Shown here: one piece after another, positions 34,230 through 44,278 of the stretch
Position numbering within the stretch: position 1 is the first letter of the stretch
Layout: each line of letters opens with the position of its first letter
From: Pseudomonas entomophila
GTDB taxonomy: Bacteria; Pseudomonadota; Gammaproteobacteria; Pseudomonadales; Pseudomonadaceae
Direction of reading: 5' to 3'
Length of the DNA: 64,000 nucleotides
Assembly: GCF_013523125.1 (NCBI RefSeq)
Contig: NZ_JAAMQJ010000002.1
Location: forward strand, 124,001-188,000
Program-made: the position numbers and the translations under genes
The notes under the pieces: generated by a model
Seen by the model: the letters and a program-made list of their open reading frames with translations, nothing else
What the model was told of the DNA's origin: nothing
The model's database searches: none

Positions 34230-35984
34230 ATGCACGCCATCGGCTTCATCCAGGACCTGGCCGTGATCATGCTGGTGGCAGGCATGGTCACCATCATCTT
34301 CCACCGTCTCAAGCAGCCGGTGGTGCTCGGTTACATCGTCGCGGGCTTCATCATCGGGCCACACACGCCTCCCTTCGGCCTCATCCATGACGAAGACACC
34401 ATCAAGATCCTGGCCGAGCTGGGGGTGATTTTCCTGATGTTCTGCCTCGGCCTGGAGTTCAGCCTCAGGAAGCTGTTCAAGGTCGGGGCCACGGCCTTCA
34501 TCGCGGCCTTCCTCGAGATCGTCCTGATGATCTGGATCGGGTTCGAGATCGGCCGCTGGTTCGGCTGGAGCGCCATGGATTCGCTGTTCCTCGGTGCGAT
34601 CCTGGCGATCTCGTCGACCACCATCATCGTCAAGGCGCTGAACGACCTGAAGATGAAGAACGAGCGCTTCGCCCAACTGATCTTCGGTGTACTGATCGTC
34701 GAGGACATCCTGGGCATCGGCATCATCGCCCTGCTGTCCGGGATCGCCGTCAGCGGCACCGTCAGCTCCGGCGAAGTCTTCTCCACGGTGGGCAAGCTGT
34801 CGCTGTTCATGATCGTGGCGCTGGTGGTCGGGATTCTGGTCGTGCCCAGGCTGCTGGCCTACGTGGCCAGGTTCGAAAGCAACGAGATGCTGCTGATCAC
34901 GGTACTGGGGCTGTGCTTCGGTTTCTGCCTGCTGGTGGTCAAGCTCGAATACAGCATGGTGCTGGGCGCCTTCCTGATCGGCGCGATCATGGCCGAGTCG
35001 CGCCAGTTGCTGAAGATCGAGACCTTGATCGAACCGGTGCGCGACCTGTTCAGCGCGATCTTCTTCGTGGCGATCGGCCTGATGATCGATCCGCAGATAC
35101 TGGTCGAGTATGCCTGGCCGATCGTGGTGATCACCCTGGCCGTGGTATTGGGCAAGATGCTGTCCTGCGGCATGGGCGCGTTCATTGCCGGCAACGATGG
35201 CCGTACGTCCCTGCGGGTGGGCATGGGGCTGTCCCAGATCGGCGAGTTCTCGTTCATCATCGCCGCCCTGGGGATGACCCTGCAGGTCACCAGCGATTTC
35301 CTCTACCCGGTCGCCGTCGCCGTTTCGGCGATCACCACTTTGCTGACGCCCTACCTGATTCGCGCGGCGGATCCCTTGTCGATCAAGCTCGGGCGCATCA
35401 TGCCTGGCCGCCTGTCGCGCGTGCTCTCCCTGTACGGCGAATGGCTGCGCAGCATCCAGCCCCAGGGTGAGAGCGCCATGTTGGCGGCCATGATCCGACG
35501 TATCCTGCTGCAGGTAGGCGTCAACCTGGCGCTGGTCGTCGCCATCTTCTTCAGCAGCGCCTACTTCGCCGAGCGGCTGGGCGTCTACCTGAGCCAATGG
35601 ATCGGCGACGTCGGGCTGCAAAAGGCCTTGATCTGGGGCCTGGCGCTGCTGGTATCGCTGCCGTTCCTGATCGCGGCGTACCGCAAGCTCAAGGCCCTGT
35701 CGATGCTGCTGGCGGAGATGAGCGTGAAGCCCGAGATGGCCGGGCGTCATACGCATCGAGTACGGCGTGTGGTCGCCGAAGTCATCCCGCTGCTGTCCTT
35801 GCTGGTGATCTTCGTGCTGCTGTCGGCCCTGTCGGCCAGCATCTTGCCCACCAGCGAACTGCTGCTGGTCATCGCCGTGGTGGCGGCAGGTGTGGTGGCG
35901 CTGCTGTGGCGCTGGTTCATCCGTGTGCACACGCGGATGCAGGTGGCCCTGCTGGAGACCCTCGAGAACAATCGCGACCACTGA
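34230..35984 (+). CDS. Monovalent cation:proton antiporter-2 (CPA2/KefB-like)
   Basis: A 584-residue membrane protein starting at ATG 34230, with AAGGAG upstream. The N-terminal ~390 residues form the CPA2 antiporter domain with GYIVAGFIIGPHTPPFGLI and ISSTTIIVKALND, and the SRQLLKIETLIEPVRDLFSA block. Two or more extra membrane segments follow after residue ~410. Unlike KefB/KefC, no C-terminal nucleotide-binding (RCK/TrkA-N) domain is visible. It probably exchanges K+ or Na+ for protons. Confidence 0.88.
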   Translation: MHAIGFIQDLAVIMLVAGMVTIIFHRLKQPVVLGYIVAGFIIGPHTPPFGLIHDEDTIKILAELGVIFLMFCLGLEFSLRKLFKVGATAFIAAFLEIVLMIWIGFEIGRWFGWSAMDSLFLGAILAISSTTIIVKALNDLKMKNERFAQLIFGVLIVEDILGIGIIALLSGIAVSGTVSSGEVFSTVGKLSLFMIVALVVGILVVPRLLAYVARFESNEMLLITVLGLCFGFCLLVVKLEYSMVLGAFLIGAIMAESRQLLKIETLIEPVRDLFSAIFFVAIGLMIDPQILVEYAWPIVVITLAVVLGKMLSCGMGAFIAGNDGRTSLRVGMGLSQIGEFSFIIAALGMTLQVTSDFLYPVAVAVSAITTLLTPYLIRAADPLSIKLGRIMPGRLSRVLSLYGEWLRSIQPQGESAMLAAMIRRILLQVGVNLALVVAIFFSSAYFAERLGVYLSQWIGDVGLQKALIWGLALLVSLPFLIAAYRKLKALSMLLAEMSVKPEMAGRHTHRVRRVVAEVIPLLSLLVIFVLLSALSASILPTSELLLVIAVVAAGVVALLWRWFIRVHTRMQVALLETLENNRDH

Positions 35985-35995
35985 CGCTGAAAAAA

Positions 35996-36022
35996 GGGTC
36001 GCCCGTCCATGACGAGCGACCC
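35996..36022 (-). terminator. Terminator of the SMI1/KNR4 gene
   Basis: Stem GGGTCGC (35996-36002) with GCGACCC (36016-36022). On the minus strand the hairpin is followed by TTTTTT, so it serves the minus-strand gene; the A-run also makes it partly bidirectional for the antiporter gene. Confidence 0.75.
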
Positions 36023-36065
36023 CGGGAGTGATCGACTTGACCGATCGGAGGGCCGGGGGACGTGC

Positions 36066-36473
36066 TCAGCTTTCCAGCCAGACGTCACGTGCCCAGTGCC
36101 AGACCGATTCCCAACTCTCTTCGGTGACGAGCTCTTCTTCACCCGACCACAGCACCACGGTGCCGTCTTCCTCGACGCAGTAGTAGTCGTCCCCGTCCTC
36201 GCACAGCGGGATCAGGTCACGCGGTACACCGGCGTCCCAGGCATTGGACGCCACATCCGGCAGGTAGGTGTGGGACTGTGGATCGGTCACGGTGACCGGC
36301 TCCAGGCTGCCGTAGACGACATCGCTGACAGTCATCAAGAATTCCTTGAACACAAACGGAATGTTGATGAACAGCTGCTCTTCGATCTCGACCAGCAGGT
36401 CCTCGTCCGGAAGCTCCAGCGGCACGGGCACCGGCTCGTTGGCTTCACGGAGTTGCTCGATCACTTCTTCCAC
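36066..36473 (-). CDS. SMI1/KNR4-family protein
   Basis: A 135-residue acidic protein. The pattern ELPDEDLLVEIEEQLFINIP followed by FVFKEFLMTVSDVVYGSLEP is the SMI1/KNR4 (SUKH) fold opening; the RDLIPLCEDGDDYYCVEEDG segment is the characteristic middle. SUKH proteins include toxin-immunity proteins, but no toxin gene is adjacent, so a housekeeping role is as likely. It is a single gene with its own terminator. Confidence 0.85.
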   Translation of the reverse strand: MEEVIEQLREANEPVPVPLELPDEDLLVEIEEQLFINIPFVFKEFLMTVSDVVYGSLEPVTVTDPQSHTYLPDVASNAWDAGVPRDLIPLCEDGDDYYCVEEDGTVVLWSGEEELVTEESWESVWHWARDVWLES

Positions 36474-36544
36474 GGTTCATATCCTCAGAACTTGATGACG
36501 ACGCTGCGCGTTATACCCTAGTCGGCCACTGTGCCAAAAACAAA

Positions 36545-36568
36545 AACCCCGGGGAAGGCCCCGGGGTT
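36545..36568 (-). terminator. Terminator of the Tim44-like gene
   Basis: A 10-bp stem, AACCCCGGGG (36545-36554) with CCCCGGGGTT (36559-36568). On the minus strand it is followed by TTTGTTTTT, a strong rho-independent terminator. Confidence 0.85.
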
Positions 36569-36587
36569 CACGATGACCCGATGGTGA

Positions 36588-37445
36588 TCAGGCGTTCTGG
36601 CGGATACCGGCCAGCAGCCAAGGCTGGTTGTCGCCGTGGGCGCGCTCCATGTGCCAGCTTTCGCTGAAGGCCTCACCCTGGTCGAAACGCGAGGTCTTGG
36701 AGACGCCGCGGAAGGTCAGGGTGGCATCGGTCTTGTCGGTCCGCTCGTCGATACCGTCGAGTTGTACTTCGAGGTTGTCGATGTAGGTGGACTGGAAGCC
36801 GTCGCCCAGGTCGGCGCGCTCGCGCTTGAGGAAGGTCAGCATCTGCGGCGTGACGAACTCGGCGATCTTGTCCATCTCGTTGGCATCCCAGTGCTGCTGC
36901 AGCGACTGGAAGTGCGTACGGGCGGCGGACAGGAAGCTCTGCTCGTTGAACCAGGCCGGCGCCTTGATGACCGGTGCTGCTGCAGCCGAGGCTGCCGAAC
37001 CGCCGAAGACCGAGGCTTGCGGGGCCTGTTGGCCATGCGCTTCACGCTGGAACGGCGCCTGACCGGCAGCACCGGCCACCTGGGGCTGTTGCTGACGACG
37101 ACGGGCGGCGATGAAGCGGAAGATCAGGAAGGCCACCAGTGCGATGATCAGGAAGTCCAGGATCTGCATGCCCTGGAAGCCGTCGCCCATGAACATCGAG
37201 GCCAGCAGACCACCGGCGGCGAGACCTGCCAGAGGACCCAGCCAGCGCGAGGCACCGCTGGCCGCTGCCGGCGCACGGCCGGGTGCGGTCGGTGCTGCGG
37301 CCGGCGTGGCAGGTGCAGCTTGGCGTGTCTGGTGGATGGGCGCGGCGCCGGAACTCTTGCCGCCGCCGAATCGCTTGGCGTTGGCGTCCAGGCTCAGCGT
37401 CAAACCGACGCACAACGCCAGGAAGATGCTAAGAAAACGTTGCAT
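36588..37445 (-). CDS. Tim44-like domain membrane protein
   Basis: ATG 37445 begins a signal or anchor segment (MQRFLSIFLALCVGLTLSLD); 285 residues. A Gly/Ala/Pro-rich linker with KRFGGGKSSG comes next, then a membrane segment (LDFLIIALVAFLIFRFIAA). The C-terminal ~140 residues are a Tim44-like domain (WFNEQSFLSAARTHFQSLQQ ... FSESWHMERAHGDNQPWLLA). These proteins are inner-membrane linked and of unclear function in bacteria. A 5'-extended frame to 37505 is less likely. Confidence 0.88.
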   Translation of the reverse strand: MQRFLSIFLALCVGLTLSLDANAKRFGGGKSSGAAPIHQTRQAAPATPAAAPTAPGRAPAAASGASRWLGPLAGLAAGGLLASMFMGDGFQGMQILDFLIIALVAFLIFRFIAARRRQQQPQVAGAAGQAPFQREAHGQQAPQASVFGGSAASAAAAPVIKAPAWFNEQSFLSAARTHFQSLQQHWDANEMDKIAEFVTPQMLTFLKRERADLGDGFQSTYIDNLEVQLDGIDERTDKTDATLTFRGVSKTSRFDQGEAFSESWHMERAHGDNQPWLLAGIRQNA

Positions 37446-37619
37446 AAGTGGGATTTCCCGTTTGATGGATTGCACGCGCGTCATGGTGCACAGGTTGGCA
37501 TGCACCTGACCAGCCCCATAATGTTTCGAGCTTTTGCTTGGTTGGACGGAAGAAGCCGCTGCGCTAGCGGCCTCTTCGGAAGTACGACCATGAAAAGATC
37601 GTAAAGGCGGTAGGAAAAT

Positions 37620-39803
37620 TCAGATGGCTTCGAGCTTGGCATAACCCAGCATGAGCCACTTGCTGCCTTCAGCGAAGTTCACCTGCACCCGCGCCTGCGG
37701 ACCGGACCCTTCGAAATTGAGGATCGTGCCTTCGCCGAACACCGCATGCTGGACACGTTGACCCAGGTTGAAGGCGGTCTGCGGAATGTTGGCGTTGGCG
37801 AACAGGCTGCCCGACTGAGTCTGGGTGCCGCCGAACGGCCGGCTGACGGAATTTGACAACCGAACTTCCTGGACCAGCCCTGCCGGGATCTCGCGCACGA
37901 AGCGCGAGACCTTGTTGTAGGTCTCGCTGCCGTACAGACGGCGCGTCTCGGCATAGGTCATGACCAACTGACGCATCGCGCGGGTGATGCCGACATAGGC
38001 CAGCCGCCGCTCTTCCTCGAGACGCCCGGGTTCTTCGAGGCTCATCTTGTGCGGGAACAGGCCCTCTTCCAGGCCGACCAGGAACACGTAGGGGAATTCC
38101 AGGCCCTTGGCACTGTGCAGGGTCATCAGTTGGATGCTGTCCTCGTGCTCGTCGGCTTGCGTGTCGCCGGCTTCCAGCGAGGCATGACCCAGGAATGCCG
38201 ATAGGATGGAGAGCTCACCCTCGTTTTCGCTGGATTCGAAGTTGCGCGCCGCGCTGACCAGTTCCTCGAGGTTTTCCACCCGTGCCTGACCCTTCTCACC
38301 CTTTTCTTCCTGGTGGTAGGGAATCAGGCCGGACTGCTCGATGACGGTCTGGGTCATCGTGTGCAGGGGCAGGTCGTTGACCTTGACCGCCAGCTGGTCC
38401 ATCAGCTCGATGAACGCACCCAGCGCACTGGCCGCTCGCCCCTTGAGCGCCTTGTGCTCGAGCAGTTGGCACATGGCCTGCCACATGGACACCTGGGCGT
38501 GGCGGGCATGCTCACGGATGGCTTCGACGGTCTTTTCACCGATACCGCGAGGCGGCACGTTGATCACCCGCTCCAGGGCAGCATCGTTGCCACGGCTTTC
38601 GATCAGGCGCAGGTAAGCCATGGCGTTCTTGATTTCCGCCCGCTCGAAGAAGCGCTGCCCGCCATAGATGCGGTAAGGAATGCGCTCGCGCAGCAGCGCT
38701 TCCTCGAGCACCCGCGACTGGGCGTTGGAGCGGTAGAGGATGGCTACCTGATGCCGTGGTGTGCCCTGCTTGAGAATGCCCTCGATGGTCTCGACCACGT
38801 AGCGCGCTTCGTCATGCTCGTTGTAGGCGGCATACAGGCTCAGTGGCTCACCGTCGCCGACATCGGTCCACAGCTCCTTGCCCAACCGCCCGCTGTTGTT
38901 AGCGATCAGGGCGTTGGCAGCCTTGAGGATACCCGCCGTGGAACGGTAGTTCTGCTCCAGGCGGATCAGCTCGGCATCCGGGAAGTCGGCGGTGTACTGA
39001 TGAATGTTCTCGATCTTCGCGCCACGCCAGCCGTAGATCGACTGGTCGTCGTCGCCGACCGCCATCAGGCTCTCGCCTCCGGCCGCCAGGAGACGCAGCC
39101 AGGCGTACTGCACGGCGTTGGTGTCCTGGAACTCGTCTACCAGCACGTGCCGGAAGCGTCGCTGGTAATGCTCGAGCAGGCTAGGCCTGTCGCGCCACAG
39201 GTCCAGCGCGCGCAACAGCAGTTCGGAGAAGTCGATGACCCCGGCACGGGCGCAGGCGGCCTCGTAGGCTTCGTAGATGCCGCGCATGGTGCTCAGGAAC
39301 AGGTCACCCCCGGGCTGGATGTGCTGGGGCCGCAGCCCCTCGTCCTTCTGACCGTTGATGAACCACTGCGCCTGCCGCGCAGGCCAGCGCTGCTCGTCCA
39401 GCCCCAGCTCGCGGATCACCCGCTTGACCAGGCGCTGCTGGTCGTCGCCATCGAGAATCTGGAAGTTCTGGACCAGCCCGGCTTCCTGCCAGTGCGCGCG
39501 CAACAGGCGGTGCGCCAGGCCGTGGAAGGTGCCGACCCACATGCCGGCCGGGTTGATGCCCAGCAGCTGTTCGATGCGGTGGCGCATCTCGGCCGCTGCC
39601 TTGTTGGTGAAGGTCACCGAGAGGATCGAGTGCGGCGAGGCGCGCTCGACCTGGATCAGCCAGGCAATGCGATGCACCAGCACACGGGTCTTGCCCGAGC
39701 CGGCACCCGCCAGCACCAGTTGGCGTCCAACCGGTGCCGCGACGGCCTGGCGCTGGGCATCGTTGAGGGAATTGAGCAGAAGAGAGAGGTCATCGGTATG
39801 CAT
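37620..39803 (-). CDS. uvrD: DNA helicase II (UvrD)
   Basis: A 727-residue superfamily 1 helicase. Walker A is GAGSGKTR, motif II VDEFQDTN, motif III GDDDQSIYGWRGA, and motif VI VGITRAM; the order and length match UvrD. The C-terminal end has the UvrD tail FGEGTILNFEGSGPQARVQV. It unwinds DNA in nucleotide-excision and mismatch repair. Single gene. Confidence 0.97.
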   Translation of the reverse strand: MHTDDLSLLLNSLNDAQRQAVAAPVGRQLVLAGAGSGKTRVLVHRIAWLIQVERASPHSILSVTFTNKAAAEMRHRIEQLLGINPAGMWVGTFHGLAHRLLRAHWQEAGLVQNFQILDGDDQQRLVKRVIRELGLDEQRWPARQAQWFINGQKDEGLRPQHIQPGGDLFLSTMRGIYEAYEAACARAGVIDFSELLLRALDLWRDRPSLLEHYQRRFRHVLVDEFQDTNAVQYAWLRLLAAGGESLMAVGDDDQSIYGWRGAKIENIHQYTADFPDAELIRLEQNYRSTAGILKAANALIANNSGRLGKELWTDVGDGEPLSLYAAYNEHDEARYVVETIEGILKQGTPRHQVAILYRSNAQSRVLEEALLRERIPYRIYGGQRFFERAEIKNAMAYLRLIESRGNDAALERVINVPPRGIGEKTVEAIREHARHAQVSMWQAMCQLLEHKALKGRAASALGAFIELMDQLAVKVNDLPLHTMTQTVIEQSGLIPYHQEEKGEKGQARVENLEELVSAARNFESSENEGELSILSAFLGHASLEAGDTQADEHEDSIQLMTLHSAKGLEFPYVFLVGLEEGLFPHKMSLEEPGRLEEERRLAYVGITRAMRQLVMTYAETRRLYGSETYNKVSRFVREIPAGLVQEVRLSNSVSRPFGGTQTQSGSLFANANIPQTAFNLGQRVQHAVFGEGTILNFEGSGPQARVQVNFAEGSKWLMLGYAKLEAI

Positions 39804-39896
39804 CCGGCCATTCTAGGTGGGCAGCTCAGGCCAGAGCAAACGGCGCGCGCAAATAATCGCGGGCGCCGAGACCCGCCGGTCGGCTCGGCCTGCCGC

Positions 39897-40208
39897 TCAG
39901 GCCTCGCGGGTGAGGATGGGCATCCATTGAGTGCCCTTTTCCGAACTGATCTCCACCCTCGACCAGCTGTTGAGGCCAGGCTCGGTAAAGTGCACGAGCT
40001 TCTCGGTGACCACCTGGGGGTGAACGCCTTCGAGCTGTTCGAACGTCAGGTGCAGGACTTCCCAGCCACCCTTGTGGCGGATGGTCGGCCGGGACAGGAT
40101 GGGCACGATGCCAGGGTGCGGCACCGTGACGCGGCCGAATAGGGTGAAGCATTCGTGATCTGGGCGGGTGTCATTGAAGGCGATGAAGGTAGGTGTGTCG
40201 ACGTTCAT
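39897..40208 (-). CDS. Hypothetical protein, 103 residues
   Basis: ATG 40208 has AGGAGAG upstream. The sequence begins MNVDTPTFIAFNDTRPDHEC and shows a beta-rich pattern (FTLFGRVTVPHPGIVPILSR, WEVLHLTFEQLEGVHPQVV). I do not recognise a family. It has no signal peptide or membrane segment, so it should be cytosolic. Coding is supported by the strong ribosome site and clean start. Confidence 0.7.
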   Translation of the reverse strand: MNVDTPTFIAFNDTRPDHECFTLFGRVTVPHPGIVPILSRPTIRHKGGWEVLHLTFEQLEGVHPQVVTEKLVHFTEPGLNSWSRVEISSEKGTQWMPILTREA

Positions 40209-40419
40209 GGTGAGTCTCTCCTGTAGAGGTCAGCAGCAAAGCAGCTGCCTGCGCATCCTCGTTCGGTGACGCCAGGACGGGCAGGAGGAACTCGTTCAAC
40301 CTTGCCCGTGAATGCCTTGTCGGAACAGGCACGATCCAGGCTGCCAGAGATCCCGCGGGTGCGGACGGCCTCTGCAATCGCCCGGGAACCGTGGCTCGGA
40401 CTGGGCGGTTCAGCGTGTA

Positions 40420-40434
40420 TGTAGTATAACTACA
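40420..40434. promoter_or_regulatory. HexR-like operator upstream of the RpiR regulator
   Basis: TGTAGTATAACTACA is a perfect inverted repeat (TGTAGT-ATA-ACTACA) that fits the HexR consensus TGTARTNNNAYTACA. It lies 45 bp before the start of the adjacent RpiR-family gene, so autoregulation is likely. Confidence 0.75.
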
Positions 40435-40479
40435 AGAAAGCTACAGCCCGGCCTGCCGATCATCACCGAGTCCTTTCCT

Positions 40480-41346
40480 GTGAATTTGTTGCAACACATC
40501 GCCCAATCCCGCCATCTGCTCCGCAAATCGGAGCTCAAGGTCGCCGATCACGTGCTGCTGGACCCGGCGGCGGTCATGCACAGCTCGATGGCCGACCTGG
40601 CGCACAATGTGGGCATCAGCGAGCCGACCATCGTCCGTTTCTGCCGTGCGATCGGCTGTTCGGGCTTCCAGGACCTCAAGCTGAAGCTGGCCCAGAGCCT
40701 GGCGGCCGGTGCCAGCTTCGGCCAGTTCGCCATCCACGAGGATGACTCGGTCGCCGACTACAGCCTGAAGATCTTCGACACCACTCTGCACACCCTCATG
40801 GAAGTGCGCGAACACCTGGATCCCGAGGCCCTGGAGCGGGCGGTGCAGGCCATGGCCCAGGCTCAGCGGGTGGAGTTCTACGGTTTCGGTGCGTCCGGCG
40901 CAGTGGCCGCCGATGCACAGCACAAGTTCTTTCGCCTGCTGCTCAGCGCCGCGGCCTACTCCGATCCGCACATGCAGGCGATGTCGGCCGTCACCCTCAA
41001 GCCGGGCGACGTCGCCGTGTGCATTTCCCAGTCGGGCCGCTCCAAAGACCTGCTGATCACCGCCAACCTGGTGCGCGAAACGGGTGCCAGCCTGATCACC
41101 TTGTGTCCGAGCCAGACGCCCCTGGCCGACCTGTCGACGGTCAACCTGGCCATCGACGTGCACGAAGACACCGAGATCTACACGCCCTTGACCTCGAGAA
41201 TCGCCCACCTGGTGGTGATCGACGTACTGGCCATGGGCGTGGCCATGGCGCGCGGGCCGAGCCTGGTCAACCACCTCAAGAGCGTCAAGCGCAGTCTGCG
41301 CAGCCTGCGTCTGTCACCCAAGTCGATAAAGACGTCGGAAGACTGA
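40480..41346 (+). CDS. HexR-like RpiR-family regulator
   Basis: GTG 40480 gives 288 residues; the longer frame to 40312 crosses the operator and is not used. The N-terminal HTH_6 domain (ELKVADHVLLDPAAVMHSSM ... ISEPTIVRFCRAIGCSGFQD) and the SIS sugar-phosphate domain (YGFGASGAVAADAQHKFFRL) are as in HexR. HexR senses 2-keto-3-deoxy-6-phosphogluconate and represses glucose-catabolic genes. This may be a paralogue, as zwf/edd genes are not adjacent. A HexR-type palindrome lies just upstream. Confidence 0.88.
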   Translation: MNLLQHIAQSRHLLRKSELKVADHVLLDPAAVMHSSMADLAHNVGISEPTIVRFCRAIGCSGFQDLKLKLAQSLAAGASFGQFAIHEDDSVADYSLKIFDTTLHTLMEVREHLDPEALERAVQAMAQAQRVEFYGFGASGAVAADAQHKFFRLLLSAAAYSDPHMQAMSAVTLKPGDVAVCISQSGRSKDLLITANLVRETGASLITLCPSQTPLADLSTVNLAIDVHEDTEIYTPLTSRIAHLVVIDVLAMGVAMARGPSLVNHLKSVKRSLRSLRLSPKSIKTSED

Positions 41347-41451
41347 CACGACCATCGATCGCCTGTCACAGCGCCGTCATCGTTCGTGCACGTAACGGTC
41401 AAACGGTGACCGCACCCTGAGACTCCCGCACTCGATCAGGGAGACAGGCCG

Positions 41452-41670
41452 ATGAACCGTGACGTCGATGGCGCATTCAAGCCCACTGCCAGAGCACGCA
41501 AGCAGCAGGAACAGGACCAGCGGCGCATGGCGTACCGCCGGGCGATCGAAAGCTATTGTGAGCAGCGCCAGTTGTTGCAGGCGATCGCCGACTACCCGGA
41601 CGCCTGCGAGATCAACCTGTGGCAGGTCACGGCCGTACCGCTCCCGAAAAGCGCTGCGCGATCGCATTGA
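41452..41670 (+). CDS. PA3496-like small protein
   Basis: A 72-residue basic protein starting at ATG 41452 with GGGAG upstream. The KPTARARKQQEQDQRRMAYR and RAIESYCEQRQLLQAIADYP segments resemble the PA3496 family of short envelope-integrity proteins in Pseudomonas. Its last ~25 residues lie over the 3' end of the convergent LysR gene and look unrelated to the family, so the stop may be a secondary extension. Confidence 0.6.
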   Translation: MNRDVDGAFKPTARARKQQEQDQRRMAYRRAIESYCEQRQLLQAIADYPDACEINLWQVTAVPLPKSAARSH

Positions 41671-42559
41671 TGCACGTGCGTTCGCCGCGAACGAACGCCT
41701 GGAAGGCCAGGGCCACGGGTGATTGCCGCTTGGCCTTGGAGTGCACCAGGCACCAGCTGCGCTGCAGCGGAAGCTCTTCGATCGGCAGCTCGCGCAGCAC
41801 ACCGGTGGCCAGCTCCAGATGGACGGCATGACGGGTGAGCAACGCCACGCCCAGGCCCGCGATAGCGCATTCGCGTTGGGCATCGGCAGAGGCGACTTCC
41901 AGGGTCTGGCCGAAATGCACGCGTTTTTCCTTGAAGTACTCTTCGAAGGCCTGGCGCGTTCCCGAGCCTTGTTCACGCAGGAGCAAGGTGTGTGCCTCCA
42001 GGTCCTGCAAACGGAGGCGATCCTGCTGGCTCAAGGGATGCTCGGGAGGCGCCACGGCCACCAGCGGATTGTTCAGGAAGGGCAGGAAGTCGAGGTCCAG
42101 GTCCTGCGGCACCATGGACATGATCACCAGATCGTCGCGGTTGTCCGACAGCCGACGAATCACCTGGGCACGGTTGACCACGGTCAGCGTCAGGTTCACG
42201 TCGGGATGGCGTTGTCGGAACGCCGCGAACAAATGCGGCACGAAGTACTTGGCGCTCGACTCGACCGCCAGCTTCAGTTGCCCCTGCAGTGACCCCTGCA
42301 TGTCGGACAGTTGCATGTCCAGGTTCTCGAGGCGACCGAAGATGTCCCGACTGGCCCGTTGCAAGGCTTCGGCGGCATCGGTCAGGTAGAGCTTCTTGCC
42401 CACGTACTCGAACAGAGGCTGTCCGACCAGCTCTTCCAGCTGCCGGATCTGCAGGCTGACCGCCGGTTGCGTCAACGACATTTCCACTGCCGCACGGCTG
42501 TAGGAACGCAGGTCACAGACCTCGTTGAAAATTTGCAGCTGCCGCAATGTCATGCGCAT
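41627..42559 (-). CDS. LysR-type regulator divergent from pyruvate carboxylase
   Basis: ATG 42559 (MRMTLRQLQIF) gives 310 residues; a GTG at 42574 is also possible. The HTH is RSYSRAAVEMSLTQPAVSLQ, followed by the usual linker and a substrate-binding domain of the CbbR/CysB-like type. It is divergent from the biotin carboxylase subunit gene 204 bp away and is the probable regulator of the pyruvate carboxylase operon, as in other pseudomonads. Confidence 0.9.
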   Translation of the reverse strand: MRMTLRQLQIFNEVCDLRSYSRAAVEMSLTQPAVSLQIRQLEELVGQPLFEYVGKKLYLTDAAEALQRASRDIFGRLENLDMQLSDMQGSLQGQLKLAVESSAKYFVPHLFAAFRQRHPDVNLTLTVVNRAQVIRRLSDNRDDLVIMSMVPQDLDLDFLPFLNNPLVAVAPPEHPLSQQDRLRLQDLEAHTLLLREQGSGTRQAFEEYFKEKRVHFGQTLEVASADAQRECAIAGLGVALLTRHAVHLELATGVLRELPIEELPLQRSWCLVHSKAKRQSPVALAFQAFVRGERTCINAIAQRFSGAVRP

Positions 42560-42762
42560 CAATGACTTACGCACCGTTTACTCGCTCCGGTCAGATCTGG
42601 GCCCTTCAGTATAAGTTTCTACTTATGCTGCACCTAACAAATATTGATTTTTGTTTATTCATCAGCACGGCTAGGGTGAGGCAGCGACTGATCGACAGCA
42701 TTGGGTCACGCAAGGACCGGCACGGCCGGGTCGTTTGTTTCATCGGCTTTGGGAAGACTCTA

Positions 42763-44178
<1,416 letters not shown>

Positions 44179-44278
44179 ACGTCGAACGGCAAGCCTCTGG
44201 CCGCATGCTGCAAGTAAAAGCCGATCCGCGCTCACTTGCTGCTTGCCGCTAAAAGCGTGCCGCTCAAAGGAGATAAGA

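Noticed and set aside
34137..35981. Long minus-strand ORF (614 codons) opposite the antiporter
   Set aside because: His/Gln/Asp-rich shadow of a membrane-protein gene; no ribosome site or domain.
38313..40142. Long plus-strand ORF opposite uvrD
   Set aside because: High-GC antisense shadow; uvrD motifs are all on the minus strand.
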